A stretch of DNA of 64,000 nucleotides from Kurthia huakuii LAM0618 (GTDB taxonomy: Bacteria; Bacillota; Bacilli; Bacillales_A; Planococcaceae), in the NCBI RefSeq assembly GCF_000505545.1, contig NZ_AYTB01000012.1, positions 62,001 to 126,000 on the forward strand. The letters run 5' to 3'. The notes beneath the pieces are model-generated. The model did not search any database. It saw only the letters and a program-made list of their open reading frames with translations, and was not told where the DNA came from. Position 1 is the first letter of the stretch. Each line of letters begins with the position of its first letter. The position numbers and the translations under genes were made by a program. Shown piece after piece: positions 33,200 through 42,599 of this stretch.

Positions 33200-34386
33200 T
33201 GAGTCATTCTAAAGACAAGCTATGGACGAAAGATTTTATAATCGTATCGCTAATAAATTTTATCGTCATTTTAATTTTTTATTTACTAATGGTTACCATT
33301 GCCTCATTTGCTAAAAATGAATATGATGCAACAACAAGTCAAGCCGGGCTAGCAACGGGGATTTATATCGTTGGTACACTTGTCGGGCGATTATTTTCGG
33401 GGCGTGTCATTAACAATGTCGGCGCCAAAAAAATGATGATGATTGGCCTAACCGCTTTTATCGTCACGACTGCGCTATATTTCGTTCATAGTGGCGGCAT
33501 CACGATGCTACTTATTTTCCGTTTAATCAATGGGGTTGCGGCCGGCATTGCTTCTACGGCAACGAGTACGATTATCGCACAAATTATTCCATCAGCACGT
33601 AAAGCAGAAGGCATCGGCTATTTTAGTATGAGTACGACACTTGGTACAGCGATTGGACCCTTTTTAGGCATTATGCTTGGCCGCCTTGTGTCCTACAACG
33701 TCATTTTCTTATTTTGCGTCATTTTAGCAGTCATCGCCTTGATGATTGGGTTAACGGTGAAAGCGCTAAAAATGCCCTTTACAAAAACGTCAAAAACAAA
33801 ATTCAGCTTGAAACAATATATTGAACCGAATGCGATTCCCATTGCCATTGTGACCTTTTTAATGTCACTTGGCTACGCAGCGATTTTGTCATTTATTAGC
33901 TTTTTTGCCGAAGAACGTGATCTCGTCGCTGCTGCAAGTTTCTTCTTCTTAGTATATGCCGTAGCGATTTTAGTCACGCGCCCATTTAGTGGCCGTCTAA
34001 TGGATACGAAGGGCGCAAATGCGATTATGGTGCCTTGCTTTCTTCTTTTTGCGGCAGGTCTTGCGCTACTGAGCGTGACCCATTCGAGTATTTTACTATT
34101 AGTCGCTGCTGCGATTATTGGTGCCGGCTATGGTAATCTGCAATCAGGCGCACAAGCCATTGCGCTAAAAGTAACGCCAAGTGCGCGCGCTGGACTTGCA
34201 ACGTCAACATTTTTCATCGCTTTAGATGCAGGATTAGGCTTTGGTCCGTACATCCTCGGTTTCATTGAACCACTTGTCGGCTTTGGCGCGCTGTATAGTG
34301 GGTTAGCTGTTTTAATTGTCATGACGCTCGTACTTTATATGATGCTCCATGGTCGGAAAGATAAGCAGTTAACGGCACAACCGTAA
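33199..34386 (+). CDS. MFS transporter (12 helices)
   Basis: This 395-residue major facilitator protein with twelve membrane helices has the loop 2-3 motif GRLFSGRVINNVGAKKMM, a variant of motif A, repeated in the second half as RPFSGRLMDTKG. It resembles the YfcJ/YhhS drug and arabinose-efflux type. It starts with GTG at the stop of the MarR gene. The unit is probably induced by the MarR ligand. A tiny reading frame with a perfect ribosome site follows. Confidence 0.92.
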   Translation: MSHSKDKLWTKDFIIVSLINFIVILIFYLLMVTIASFAKNEYDATTSQAGLATGIYIVGTLVGRLFSGRVINNVGAKKMMMIGLTAFIVTTALYFVHSGGITMLLIFRLINGVAAGIASTATSTIIAQIIPSARKAEGIGYFSMSTTLGTAIGPFLGIMLGRLVSYNVIFLFCVILAVIALMIGLTVKALKMPFTKTSKTKFSLKQYIEPNAIPIAIVTFLMSLGYAAILSFISFFAEERDLVAAASFFFLVYAVAILVTRPFSGRLMDTKGANAIMVPCFLLFAAGLALLSVTHSSILLLVAAAIIGAGYGNLQSGAQAIALKVTPSARAGLATSTFFIALDAGLGFGPYILGFIEPLVGFGALYSGLAVLIVMTLVLYMMLHGRKDKQLTAQP

Positions 34387-34398
34387 AGGAGAACCCTT

Positions 34399-34482
34399 TT
34401 GGAACAAGAATACGATTTAGAAAACGTAACATTTGAAATGCTTGTGCAACTTCTTGAAATCGAATTTGAGACGATCTATTAA
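34399..34482 (+). CDS. Possible 27-aa microprotein after the MFS gene
   Basis: TTG-initiated 27-codon frame (begins MEQEYDLENVTFEML), 8 bases after a strong AGGAGA and 12 bases after the MFS stop. The product is acidic and amphipathic. A terminator follows, so it is the last element of the MarR/MFS transcript. Support comes from ribosome site and position only. Confidence 0.45.
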   Translation: MEQEYDLENVTFEMLVQLLEIEFETIY

Positions 34483-34496
34483 TAACAACGTGCAAC

Positions 34497-34543
34497 AAAA
34501 AAGCAGCTATGCAGGATTTCAGATGCCCGCATAGCTGCTTTTT
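34497..34543. terminator. Bidirectional terminator
   Basis: AAAAGCAGCTATGC pairs with GCATAGCTGCTTTT exactly, with flanking A and T runs. It ends the MarR/MFS unit and the opposite small unit. Confidence 0.9.
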
Positions 34544-34661
34544 ACTGTTCATATTCAACCAATGAAGGCTGTATGAAGTGTGGGAATGGGAAAAATCCAC
34601 CCGCTGTCGGCTTTTTCTCGTCATAATAACTTTTGGAAAAGTATTCGATTTCTAATTTCAC
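34542..34661 (-). CDS. Possible 39-aa protein, GTG start
   Basis: A short frame beginning MKLEIEYFSKSYYDEKKP, rich in Phe and Pro in its second half (GGFFPFPHFIQP). An AGGATG site precedes the GTG, and it starts 9 bases after the stop of the frameshifted gene at 34671-34968, suggesting a two-gene unit. I do not recognise it. Confidence 0.45.
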   Translation of the reverse strand: MKLEIEYFSKSYYDEKKPTAGGFFPFPHFIQPSLVEYEQ

Positions 34662-34670
34662 ATCATCCTT

Positions 34671-34968
34671 TCACTTGACACTATCTTTTTCCTTATCATT
34701 TCTATCAAAGAAAAATTTCTTTTGATTAGAAGTGTACGGACTATTAAACGCCATACCCTTATCAATTTTTACGAAATCAACATCTGCTAGCCTACCCTCT
34801 ATGTCGCTAAAAACAGCGATTACTTTAATTCCTTCATCATCCTCAATAAAATGAAAAAAGCGAGCTATGCCCATCTTGAAATGGCACTTCATTGGTTAAA
34901 TAATCTTTTACAATACTCAAAATGTCATCTTCATTTAATTTAAAATACAGACGTTCTTTCTTTTTCAT
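34671..34968 (-). pseudogene. Small gene interrupted by a +1 frameshift
   Basis: From the ATG at 34968 (AGGAG upstream) the frame reads MKKKERLYFKLNEDDILSIV and continues to NEVPFQDG, then runs into stops. Skipping one base at the GGGC near 34870 restores a frame that continues IARFFHFIEDDEGIKV to the stop at 34671, giving one protein of about 98 residues. It may be a real frameshift, a recent decay or a sequencing error. I do not recognise the family. Confidence 0.6.
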
Positions 34969-34992
34969 TATTTGTACTCACTCCTATAATTC

Positions 34993-35030
34993 AAAAAGAG
35001 AAACTACGCATCAGCGCAATTTCTCTTTTT
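34993..35030 (-). terminator. Terminator of the acyl-CoA ligase unit
   Basis: AAAAAGAGAAA and TTTCTCTTTTT form a perfect stem with a T-run on the minus strand; it overlaps the stop of the 62-aa gene. Confidence 0.8.
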
Positions 35031-35217
35031 AACGTATCGTTTTTTTTCTATAATTCCAATAATTAAAAGCTAACACGAATAATGAAATTGGAATGGCATA
35101 TATTTGTACGACTAACAACTTCCATGACCATACGTCATACCCTTCTGAAGCTGGTAGAAATAAGCCAATCATACAAATCAATACATACATTAAAATCGCC
35201 GGAACCCACCACTTCAT
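35029..35217 (-). CDS. Small membrane protein (62 aa) after the acyl-CoA ligase
   Basis: This 62-residue protein has two hydrophobic segments (about residues 5-22 and 34-53) and a basic C-terminus (YRKKTIR). AGAGAGGG precedes the ATG. It follows the acyl-CoA ligase gene by 14 bases and should be on the same transcript. The layout resembles small two-helix subunits often annotated DUF3311, but I cannot confirm the family. Confidence 0.6.
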   Translation of the reverse strand: MKWWVPAILMYVLICMIGLFLPASEGYDVWSWKLLVVQIYAIPISLFVLAFNYWNYRKKTIR

Positions 35218-35231
35218 ACATATCCCTCTCT

Positions 35232-36728
35232 CTACTGTCGCTCACGCAGCACTTGTTTTAAAATTTTACCCGATGCATTTCGTGGTAAAACATCTATCCG
35301 TTCATAACGACGTGGAACTTTATACGTTGCTAAAAACTCATTCGCAAAATTGCCTAATGTTTCTGCATCAATGCCCTCATCGCTAACATAATAAGCTTTG
35401 ACAATTTCGCCAAACTCCGGATGTGGCACACCAATGACCGCGGTTTCATGCACGCCATCAATGCGATTTAGTAACTCCTCCGTTTCACGCGGATAGACAA
35501 TTTGTCCACCAGTAATGATAATATCTTTTGTGCGATCTACAAGCCAAATAAAGCCATGCTCATCGCGCTTCGCTAAGTCTCCAGTATGCATCCAGCCATG
35601 CTGTAGCACTGCTTGCGTCTCAAGTTCATTATCAATATAGCCTTGCATAATGCCTTCCCCTGTTATATAAATTTCGCCAATTTCATCTACTGCCGCCTCG
35701 TTGCCATGTTCATTCATAATGCGTAGTTCCGTTCCAAACATCGCGCGCTTACCAATGCTACCTGCACCGCGGTCATGCTGTTCTGGCAATAAAATTGAGC
35801 CACTAGGGCCTGTTTCTGTTAAACCATATATACATACTAACCGTTGTGTGCCGAGTGCTTCTAATACCGTGTCCACTTCCGCTTTTGACATTGGTGCAGC
35901 ACCGTATGCCCACCAAATCATCGTTGAAATATCAGTATAAGGAAGCTTCTCTGAGCGCGCTAACGCATGATACATGAGTGGCGTACCAAAAAAATGCGTC
36001 GTGCGCTCATGTTGTACGAGTTCAAGTAGCGATTCAATCGAATAATCTGGTGCTGTCACAACGGTAGCACCGACAAGCATCGCGCCGAGGAAAAACAGAT
36101 GAAGCGGTGCTGAATGGCTCATCGACATCAAAATGAGCACTTTACTTTCCGGTTTCATTTCTAACTCCACAACCGCCATATTGGCAACTGCGAGTAAATT
36201 ACGATAATTGTATAATACTCCTTTTGCTTCATCCGTTGTTCCAGAAGTGTAAACAATCGATGCTAAATCATCCTCTTTTAACGTCAATTCAAATGGCGTT
36301 TTTTCGGTATCGTGCGACATTAAATAGCGCATACTTAAAAAATCCCCAGCCTCGTCACCTGTTTTCAAGCAAATAACATTATTAATTTCCCCGACAATTG
36401 GGTATAGTACATCATGAACGATAAGTGCCTTCGCTTTACTATGCGCCAAAATACGCTCCACTTCATATTTTGTTGAATGAGTACTCACTGGAATAACAAT
36501 GCCGCCAACACGCTGAATCGCAAAATAACTAATCGCTAATTCAATCGAGTTTGGCATGAACAATACGACCGGGTCCCGATAACCGATTTCTAAATCATGT
36601 AAGCCATGTGCTAAATTTTCTACATAAGCATCTAATTGTGCATACGTGATACGCTTATTTTCACAAATTATCGCATCACGCGTTGCAAATTTCCTTGCAT
36701 TTCGCGCTAAAAGTTCTGAAGTATTCAC
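35232..36728 (-). CDS. AMP-binding acyl-CoA synthetase
   Basis: This 498-residue ligase activates a carboxylic acid as acyl-AMP, then acyl-CoA. The ANL signatures are present: YTSGTTDEAKGV (P-loop-like), YGLTETGPSG, TGDLAKRDEHGFIWLVDRTKD, and the C-terminal catalytic Lys in PRNASGKILKQVLR. The start is GTG after AGGAGAGG. The substrate cannot be fixed; fatty or aromatic acids are likely. It is not part of the seven-gene degradation operon 9 kb away, though it could feed it. Confidence 0.9.
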   Translation of the reverse strand: MNTSELLARNARKFATRDAIICENKRITYAQLDAYVENLAHGLHDLEIGYRDPVVLFMPNSIELAISYFAIQRVGGIVIPVSTHSTKYEVERILAHSKAKALIVHDVLYPIVGEINNVICLKTGDEAGDFLSMRYLMSHDTEKTPFELTLKEDDLASIVYTSGTTDEAKGVLYNYRNLLAVANMAVVELEMKPESKVLILMSMSHSAPLHLFFLGAMLVGATVVTAPDYSIESLLELVQHERTTHFFGTPLMYHALARSEKLPYTDISTMIWWAYGAAPMSKAEVDTVLEALGTQRLVCIYGLTETGPSGSILLPEQHDRGAGSIGKRAMFGTELRIMNEHGNEAAVDEIGEIYITGEGIMQGYIDNELETQAVLQHGWMHTGDLAKRDEHGFIWLVDRTKDIIITGGQIVYPRETEELLNRIDGVHETAVIGVPHPEFGEIVKAYYVSDEGIDAETLGNFANEFLATYKVPRRYERIDVLPRNASGKILKQVLRERQ

Positions 36729-36833
36729 AAAGATCCTCTCCTTTTACAGCGTATGCTATTAGTTACCCGAATTTTCCGATAGTTATTCGAGGCAATTGTC
36801 TGTATAATAAAATCCAACAAGGGGGTTGTTAAA

Positions 36834-37337
36834 ATGACCATTCGTTTAGCTACGGTGGCGGATGCACCTGAAATGCTTGCGCTTCACCGAAAAATATTAC
36901 AAGAACCTTATTATTTTGTCACAAGACTAGAAGAATTTAATCGTTCACTCGAACAACAAATTGCTTGGATTGAAGATAAGCAAACAAACGAACGCGAAGT
37001 TATTTTTGTCGCTGAAGAGCATGAAAAAGTAGTTGGCTGGCTTTACTTCCAATCACCTCGCCGCGTTCTGCTACAGCATACCGGTACATTTTTTATGATG
37101 GTTGATGAAGACTATCGTCAGCAAGGCATTGGCTCCAAACTATTAAAACGGCTACTTAAATGGGCGCGTGAAAATCCATTAATTGAAAAAGTTTCGCTCA
37201 GCGTCTTTTCGATTAATGAACCAGCCGTTGAACTGTATAAAAAAGCTGGCTTTACCGTCGAAGGACGCAAAGTAAAAGAATTTAAAATTGACGATGACCA
37301 ATACATCGACGATATTTTAATGTATAAATTTGTCTAA
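36834..37337 (+). CDS. GNAT family N-acetyltransferase
   Basis: This 167-residue acetyltransferase has the acetyl-CoA binding segment MMVDEDYRQQGIGSKLLKRL (R/Q-x2-G-x-G/A) and the C-terminal LSVFSINEPAVELYKKAGF. It may modify an amine or ribosomal protein; the acceptor is unknown. AAGGGGG precedes the ATG. It is a single gene ending at a shared terminator. Confidence 0.92.
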   Translation: MTIRLATVADAPEMLALHRKILQEPYYFVTRLEEFNRSLEQQIAWIEDKQTNEREVIFVAEEHEKVVGWLYFQSPRRVLLQHTGTFFMMVDEDYRQQGIGSKLLKRLLKWARENPLIEKVSLSVFSINEPAVELYKKAGFTVEGRKVKEFKIDDDQYIDDILMYKFV

Positions 37338-37338
37338 C

Positions 37339-37377
37339 AAAAAGGAGAAGCGACTTTCGTGTGCTTCTCCTTTTTTC
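37339..37377. terminator. Bidirectional terminator
   Basis: AAAAAGGAGAAGC and GCTTCTCCTTTTT form a perfect stem between convergent genes. Confidence 0.9.
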
Positions 37378-37381
37378 ATGG

Positions 37382-37870
37382 CTATGAACTTGCGGCAGCC
37401 GCTTCAGATGATTTGACACAATCAATCGCCACAACAAGTGCAATTAAAATCGTTTCAAACGCTTCCTCACGCACCGTCACCTCGTACTGATCGCCCCAAC
37501 TAAACCATTTTTTATGCACATCGCCAATTAATTGATGTTGATGATAGACCGAAAAGTCCATATCCCACCAATCTCCGCGCATCTCAATTTCGGCATGTTC
37601 AATCGTATACCGCCCCTTAAATAGCGACAGCTCCTTTTTAATCGTTAAAATTTCTCGTCCGTCCACTTCGACGAAAAACTTTGGTAACAAGCTAAATATT
37701 TTCTTCGTAATATGTGCGACTTCATTGCGCTCTTTATCAAAAATTGTAAACGTTTTTGGTACCTGTAGAAAGCTACCTTCTACAAAATATTCATCTTGCT
37801 GAGCTGCATCTGTTACAGAAAACTTTCCACTTAAGCTAAACATTTTTTGCTTTATATAGAGTTGTTTCAT
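37382..37870 (-). CDS. LURP-one-related (YxjI-type) protein
   Basis: This 162-residue protein of the LOR/scramblase-like beta-barrel family has the first strands KQKMFSLSGKFSVTDAAQQD, then FLQVPKTFTIFDKERNEVAHI and KLFSLLPKFFVEV-like strands, the YxjI pattern. The helix that closes the barrel is at the C-terminus (ETILIALVVAIDCV). Members have no settled function; some associate with membranes. The start is the ATG at 37870 with AAAGGGGG upstream. Confidence 0.85.
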   Translation of the reverse strand: MKQLYIKQKMFSLSGKFSVTDAAQQDEYFVEGSFLQVPKTFTIFDKERNEVAHITKKIFSLLPKFFVEVDGREILTIKKELSLFKGRYTIEHAEIEMRGDWWDMDFSVYHQHQLIGDVHKKWFSWGDQYEVTVREEAFETILIALVVAIDCVKSSEAAAASS

Positions 37871-37932
37871 GCTTAAACGCCCCCTTTCTTCCACTATACC
37901 ACGATTTCAAGTGCGTGTTTAGAATGCTTGAA

Positions 37933-38262
37933 TCAGCTGAGAATTGGATGAATCATCTCCCCTACTTGAATTAAATCTTTACGTGCCCATTGAAAATGAA
38001 TAAACTTGTTACAATTTTTCATATAAAAATTTTCTATGTAATAAATATCTCCTTTGAAATTGGCAATTTCACAAAATTGCTGCGTGCCAATCCATACATA
38101 CCGATTAAAGCGATACGTTTCTCCGATTTTCATAAAACGAAAATGATGAAAACTTAACAGCATCGTATGGTCGTAACAAATTTCTTCTGTACTTGTTTTT
38201 AAGTTTTTCAAAATAACTTTTCGAATGGAGATGCCTTCCTCAATAAATTCAATTTTAAACAA
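37933..38262 (-). CDS. Unknown protein (109 aa), TTG start
   Basis: I do not recognise this protein. It starts with TTG after AAGGAATG. It is soluble, rich in aromatic residues (FHHFRFMKIGETYRFNRYVW) and likely beta-sheet. No context link is evident. Confidence 0.6.
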   Translation of the reverse strand: MFKIEFIEEGISIRKVILKNLKTSTEEICYDHTMLLSFHHFRFMKIGETYRFNRYVWIGTQQFCEIANFKGDIYYIENFYMKNCNKFIHFQWARKDLIQVGEMIHPILS

Positions 38263-38427
38263 GCTATCATTCCTTTTCCATCAAAAATCTACGTCTAAAC
38301 AACTTTATACAATTAATTCTATGTTATTTAGCTAAAATTTAGAATAAGCCATTAGGAGTAGCTTATAATACAATATTTTTATATCAATATAGAGATAGTT
38401 TAAGATTAAGGTCTTTTTCTTCAAAAG

Positions 38428-38464
38428 AAATAAAAAAAGAGGTTAGGAATCCAATCCTACCTCT
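38428..38464 (-). terminator. Terminator of the three-helix membrane protein unit
   Basis: AGAGGTAGGATT and AATCCTAACCTCT pair with one mismatch, and a T-run follows on the minus strand. Confidence 0.8.
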
Positions 38465-38468
38465 CACT

Positions 38469-38753
38469 TTATACGTCCCAAATAAACGTAACAATTAACC
38501 ATGCGGCGAAAAAAACACCACCGATAATCATTAGCCATTTACGTTGAACGTTATAATAAAAACGCATTGCAAAGCGAATACACTCAATCAAAAAGAAAAA
38601 TAACAATCCGAAAATAATGTATTTAGCCGTACTGACGTCAATAACAACTGGCTCGTTTGAAACGGCGACCATCGCGATAAAGAGCGCTAAACAAATAAGC
38701 GCTACAAACGTAATGCTTGCTCGAATATGCAGCCATGTCGTGTTTTCTTTCAT
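38469..38753 (-). CDS. Small membrane protein with three helices (94 aa)
   Basis: A 94-residue protein with hydrophobic segments at about residues 10-31, 43-63 and 72-92. I do not recognise it. It lies 16 bases after the FusB-like gene on the same strand and ends at a terminator, so the two are probably co-transcribed. Confidence 0.7.
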   Translation of the reverse strand: MKENTTWLHIRASITFVALICLALFIAMVAVSNEPVVIDVSTAKYIIFGLLFFFLIECIRFAMRFYYNVQRKWLMIIGGVFFAAWLIVTFIWDV

Positions 38754-38769
38754 AACAAGGTCCTACTTT

Positions 38770-39402
38770 CTACACTAAATTGCGCGCCACAAAAGCTTCT
38801 AATTTCTCGTAATCCGTCACGTGCGCATTGCATGTTTCCACGTCATCACAAATATAATTACTATATGATGTATACATATCTGCATTGCCTTTTACGGTTG
38901 CTGTAAATAAGTGAACCGCCCCGTGCTGATTACAAATCGCACAAATACCTTTTGTAGCATATTGTGGTTGTGATACGCCGCGTAACGCCACAAAGGCACC
39001 GTCTTTTTCAATAACGATATATTGGCGATGCGTGCCTGAGTCAAGCCATGATAAATAGCTAATGCTATGCCAATCAACCATTTCTAGCTTCGGCAATTTT
39101 AATTTTTTATCTTTGCGAAATAGCTTTTGTAAGCCTTTTTCCGAAATTGTTTTAAAAGGTATCGTATATCTCTTTAAGCTCTCTTTAAAAAGCTCTGCAT
39201 CCGTACGATCTGAAATATTGCTAATTGCATGTAAAATTTCTGCTGTTGCATTCGGTAATTTCTCTTTTATTTCAGCAACTGCAAGACCTTTTACCGCATT
39301 CAATACTTCCGGATCTTTCGATGACGATTTCGCGCTTAAAATTTTCTTCACTTGCTGTTCGATTAAGCGCACATTCGCTACTGTTAAAAATGGGTTGGTC
39401 AT
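38770..39402 (-). CDS. FusB/FusC-like elongation factor G-binding protein
   Basis: This 210-residue two-domain protein resembles the FusB family, which binds EF-G and frees it from fusidic-acid-stalled ribosomes. The helical N-terminal half starts MTNPFLTVANVRLIEQQV. The C-terminal half has the zinc-finger ligands in GICAICNQHG and ICDDVETCNAH, with YSNYICDD between them, matching the four-Cys treble clef. Chromosomal homologues may tune translation or give low-level resistance. GGAGG precedes the ATG. Confidence 0.88.
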   Translation of the reverse strand: MTNPFLTVANVRLIEQQVKKILSAKSSSKDPEVLNAVKGLAVAEIKEKLPNATAEILHAISNISDRTDAELFKESLKRYTIPFKTISEKGLQKLFRKDKKLKLPKLEMVDWHSISYLSWLDSGTHRQYIVIEKDGAFVALRGVSQPQYATKGICAICNQHGAVHLFTATVKGNADMYTSYSNYICDDVETCNAHVTDYEKLEAFVARNLV

Positions 39403-39470
39403 GTGTTTTCCTCCGTATATTTAAATTAATGCCGATTGTTGCTACGGTGTCATTGCATTTATTATAGCAC

Positions 39471-39500
39471 AAAAAAAAGAGCGGCCGAAGCCACCCTCTG
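39471..39500 (-). terminator. Terminator of the gene at 39502
   Basis: On the minus strand a G-C-rich stem with a TTCG tetraloop (GGTGGC-TTCG-GCCGCT) is followed by eight Ts. Confidence 0.85.
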
Positions 39501-39501
39501 C

Positions 39502-39873
39502 TTAGTCATTTGTCCAATCATCATCGCTCATAAAAGATTCAGCGAGACTACGTTTTTCGCGTACAAATTCATGAATCGTCCGCAAAAACATATCCATTAG
39601 GCGTGGCCCTAACACATCATTAAACCATAAGTAAATTTCGTAATCATCGGTGCCATATGGCGTCGCATTAATAAAAAACGTCGTGTCGCGCTCCTTATTA
39701 TGTACGATATCGATATCAAACTGCGTAATTTCAAAGTGCTCTGTTTGAATACCTAAGCTCGTTAAATCAATTTCCACCTCAGTCGACCACGTATCGTACT
39801 TGTCCCCGCTCTCACGGTTCATCAAGCAAACTTCTGTATTTTCAAGTAAATATTGTAACGAATAAAATTCCAT
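39502..39873 (-). CDS. Unknown soluble protein (123 aa)
   Basis: I do not recognise this acidic protein. It has an N-terminal beta-rich part (YSLQYLLENTEVCLMN) and a helical C-terminus (LMDMFLRTIHEFVREKRSL) with an Asp/Asn-rich tail. GGAGG precedes the ATG. It is a single gene with its own terminator. Confidence 0.65.
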   Translation of the reverse strand: MEFYSLQYLLENTEVCLMNRESGDKYDTWSTEVEIDLTSLGIQTEHFEITQFDIDIVHNKERDTTFFINATPYGTDDYEIYLWFNDVLGPRLMDMFLRTIHEFVREKRSLAESFMSDDDWTND

Positions 39874-39963
39874 ATGACTACCTCCACTTCATTCGATGTT
39901 GTTTCTATTATACATGAAGGAAAAATTTTTACATAACAGAACACGTTGAGGCATTAACCATTC

Positions 39964-40001
39964 AAAAAAACCTTTTCAACAGATTACTATTGAAAAGGTT
40001 C
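39964..40001 (-). terminator. Terminator of hemAT
   Basis: AACCTTTTCAA and TTGAAAAGGTT form a perfect 11-bp stem followed by seven Ts on the minus strand. Confidence 0.85.
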
Positions 40002-40071
40002 TTAATCCCTACACAAACATGCACACTCCACTACCGTTCTTCTGAGTTTCTTCTATTATAAATAGGCACTA

Positions 40072-41373
40072 TTATGAAAACTGGCTTAACTGCGTAGACG
40101 CTTGTAAAATATCATCGCTACTACGGCGGATCGTTTGCATCGATGAATTAATTTGTACAACATCTTGATTAAAGCGATGATTACTATCTTTCAAATGTTG
40201 CATCGTACTATTCATCATTGCAAACGCCTGCTCTACCTTTTTCATTTCGTCAGTAGAGACATCGATTTGTTGGCGTAACGTATCTGACGTTGCAACAATC
40301 GTTTGCGTCTTTTGTTGTGACACATGTAAAATCGTACTTACTTCATCAACAGACTGCTTCGTATTTTCCGCTAATTTGCGTACTTCATCAGCAACGACGG
40401 CAAAACCTTTGCCTTGCTCACCAGCACGCGCCGCTTCAATTGACGCATTGAGTGCGAGTAAATTCGTTTGATCGGCAATCGACGTAATCAATTTTGCAAT
40501 CGTTGTCATCTGCTCATTTAATGTAGAAAGTTCATCGACTTGCTGCTGAATTTGGCTCATTGTTTCAAGTAATACTTGCCCATCATGCCCTGTTTTTTGG
40601 ACGCGTTGTTGTTCAACAATCGTTGTTTGTGCAAGTTGATTACTAATTTCAACATTGTCTTGCGATAAGTCGGTTAAATTTTGCAACACGCCACCCATCG
40701 CTTGTAATTCTTCATTTGTTGTAGATACAATTTGCCCTACTTCATTACTATTCGCCAAAATCTCATGCATCATCTGATCCTTTTGCACATTTTCTTGTTG
40801 CAACTGGCGTTGATGTTGTTCTTCATAAGATTCTAAAACAATTTGTTGTTCTAAATTTAAAATTTTTGAAATGGCCATAATAATACGATATTGCTCTCGT
40901 TGCGTAAAATCAGTATGCGCTACGATAACAAAAAAACCATTCAGTAAATCTTGAAACGCACTCATATACCATTTCGGCGCTAAACCAATACGTGCATGAA
41001 CTTCTGCAATCTTGTAACGCTTTTGTAAATACATTTCATCAATGACACCATCAAACATTTCACTAATATGTTTGCGTAATGTCGCACTTAAACGCGAAAC
41101 AGAACTATGTTTTTCGATAATTTGACCAAGTGACGATTCTTTTGCTAAATTTTCATAAAACTTTTCAACAATAGATTCCAAATTTCGTTGCAATGCTGGA
41201 CGCATCACACGTAAGATAGCTAAATCATCAATTGTTAATTGCACCATCGCCATTTGGTGCTGCATCGATTGTTGCAATGTAGCTGAGATACTAACATTGC
41301 TACGTTCCTCTGCCAGCTGCGCATCTAATGTGACTTGTTGTTGTTCTTTTTTATGGCGTGAAAAAAATGCCAT
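40072..41373 (-). CDS. hemAT: Heme-based aerotactic transducer HemAT
   Basis: This 433-residue soluble chemoreceptor senses oxygen through a globin domain (about residues 30-190) with the proximal heme His at about position 126 in [19 protein letters not shown] linker leads to the MCP signalling domain with [19 protein letters not shown] and [14 protein letters not shown]. There are no membrane helices. Length and arrangement match B. subtilis HemAT (432 residues). It acts through CheA/CheW to steer aerotaxis, so the host is probably motile. Confidence 0.95.
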   Translation of the reverse strand: MAFFSRHKKEQQQVTLDAQLAEERSNVSISATLQQSMQHQMAMVQLTIDDLAILRVMRPALQRNLESIVEKFYENLAKESSLGQIIEKHSSVSRLSATLRKHISEMFDGVIDEMYLQKRYKIAEVHARIGLAPKWYMSAFQDLLNGFFVIVAHTDFTQREQYRIIMAISKILNLEQQIVLESYEEQHQRQLQQENVQKDQMMHEILANSNEVGQIVSTTNEELQAMGGVLQNLTDLSQDNVEISNQLAQTTIVEQQRVQKTGHDGQVLLETMSQIQQQVDELSTLNEQMTTIAKLITSIADQTNLLALNASIEAARAGEQGKGFAVVADEVRKLAENTKQSVDEVSTILHVSQQKTQTIVATSDTLRQQIDVSTDEMKKVEQAFAMMNSTMQHLKDSNHRFNQDVVQINSSMQTIRRSSDDILQASTQLSQFS

Positions 41374-41506
41374 TTTTTAACCCCCAAAATCATTTAATTG
41401 TAAATGTTTATATATAAATTATACCATATGTCACAATTCAAAAAATCATTCTTTTAAGTATAATTTATTAATTAAATACAATTATATGAAGGTACAAAAG
41501 AACTAT

Positions 41507-41974
41507 TTATTTTAGTAACGCCGTTAAATTAGCCATTTCAATTGCTGATACTGCTGCGTCATAACCTTTATTGCCCGCTTTTGTTCCTGAACGTTCAATT
41601 GCCTGTTCGATTGATTCTGTTGTCACGATACCAAAAATTACTGGCACCCCTGTTTGCAAACCTACTTGTGCAATGCCTTTTGCTGCTTCATTGCACACAT
41701 AATCATAATGCGTTGTTGAGCCACGAATGACCGTACCTAAACCGATTACAGCATCGTATTCTCCTTTTTCCGCTAATTTCTTGGCGATAAATGGTACTTC
41801 AAAAGCTCCTGGCACCCATACTGTATCAATATTCGCTTCTTCTACACCGTGACGTAATAATCCATCTGTTGCACCATCGACTAATTTTGCGTTAATGAAT
41901 TCGTTAAAACGTCCAACGACGATTCCAATTTTTAATCCTGTACCTACTAATTGTGCTTCAATTGTTTTACCCAT
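41507..41974 (-). CDS. ribH: 6,7-dimethyl-8-ribityllumazine synthase
   Basis: This 155-residue enzyme condenses the ribityl-uracil amine with 3,4-dihydroxybutanone phosphate, the penultimate riboflavin step. The motifs [29 protein letters not shown] and [14 protein letters not shown] are diagnostic. The start at 41974 follows AAGGAG and overlaps the ribB end by 8 bases. It is the last gene of the three-gene rib operon. Confidence 0.97.
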   Translation of the reverse strand: MGKTIEAQLVGTGLKIGIVVGRFNEFINAKLVDGATDGLLRHGVEEANIDTVWVPGAFEVPFIAKKLAEKGEYDAVIGLGTVIRGSTTHYDYVCNEAAKGIAQVGLQTGVPVIFGIVTTESIEQAIERSGTKAGNKGYDAAVSAIEMANLTALLK

Positions 41975-42587
41975 GTGTAACCAGCTCCTTTTGTTGTTGT
42001 ACATACGCTACTAATTGTTCAATAGAAATTAATGGACAGTTCATCATTCGTGAAATGCGCTCTAGCTCTGGCAAGCGTGCCATATGACCATCGGCGCTCA
42101 TAATTTCACAAATAATACCCGCTTCTTTGACACCCGCAAGCTTCGCAAGTTCGACCGCAGCTTCTGTATGACCACGGCGTTCTAGCACACCACCATCTTT
42201 GGCAATCAACGGGAAAATATGACCTGGTCTGCGGAAATCTGCCGGCTCATCGCTCGTAATTAATTTTTCAATCGTCAGTGCACGTTCAAATGCACTAATG
42301 CCTGTATCTGTTTCTTTATAATCAATACTTACCGTAAAAGCAGTTCCATGATTATCGGTATTGTTTGTCACCATTGGCGCAAGTGCTAATTTTTGTGCAA
42401 TCGCCGCTGAAATCGGTGTACAAATCAACCCCTTACCATACGTTGCCATCGCGTTAATCGTATCCGGTGTCACATAATCGGCTAATGCGACAAAATCACC
42501 TTCATTTTCGCGATCCTCATCATCAACAACAATAATCATTTTTCCTTGCTTTAACTGTTCAAGTGCTTCATCAATTGTATGTAGCAT
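41967..42587 (-). CDS. ribB: 3,4-dihydroxy-2-butanone-4-phosphate synthase, stand-alone
   Basis: This 206-residue enzyme converts ribulose 5-phosphate to 3,4-dihydroxy-2-butanone 4-phosphate. The metal and substrate motif [11 protein letters not shown] is at residues 22-32, and [11 protein letters not shown] at about 137-147. In most Bacilli this domain is fused to GTP cyclohydrolase II (RibBA, about 400 residues). Here the gene stops after the RibB domain, and no cyclohydrolase gene is in the operon. The C-terminal part ends normally, so it looks like a true stand-alone RibB and not a frameshift. Confidence 0.95.
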   Translation of the reverse strand: MLHTIDEALEQLKQGKMIIVVDDEDRENEGDFVALADYVTPDTINAMATYGKGLICTPISAAIAQKLALAPMVTNNTDNHGTAFTVSIDYKETDTGISAFERALTIEKLITSDEPADFRRPGHIFPLIAKDGGVLERRGHTEAAVELAKLAGVKEAGIICEIMSADGHMARLPELERISRMMNCPLISIEQLVAYVQQQKELVTHG

Positions 42588-42599
42588 GTCAGTTCCCTC

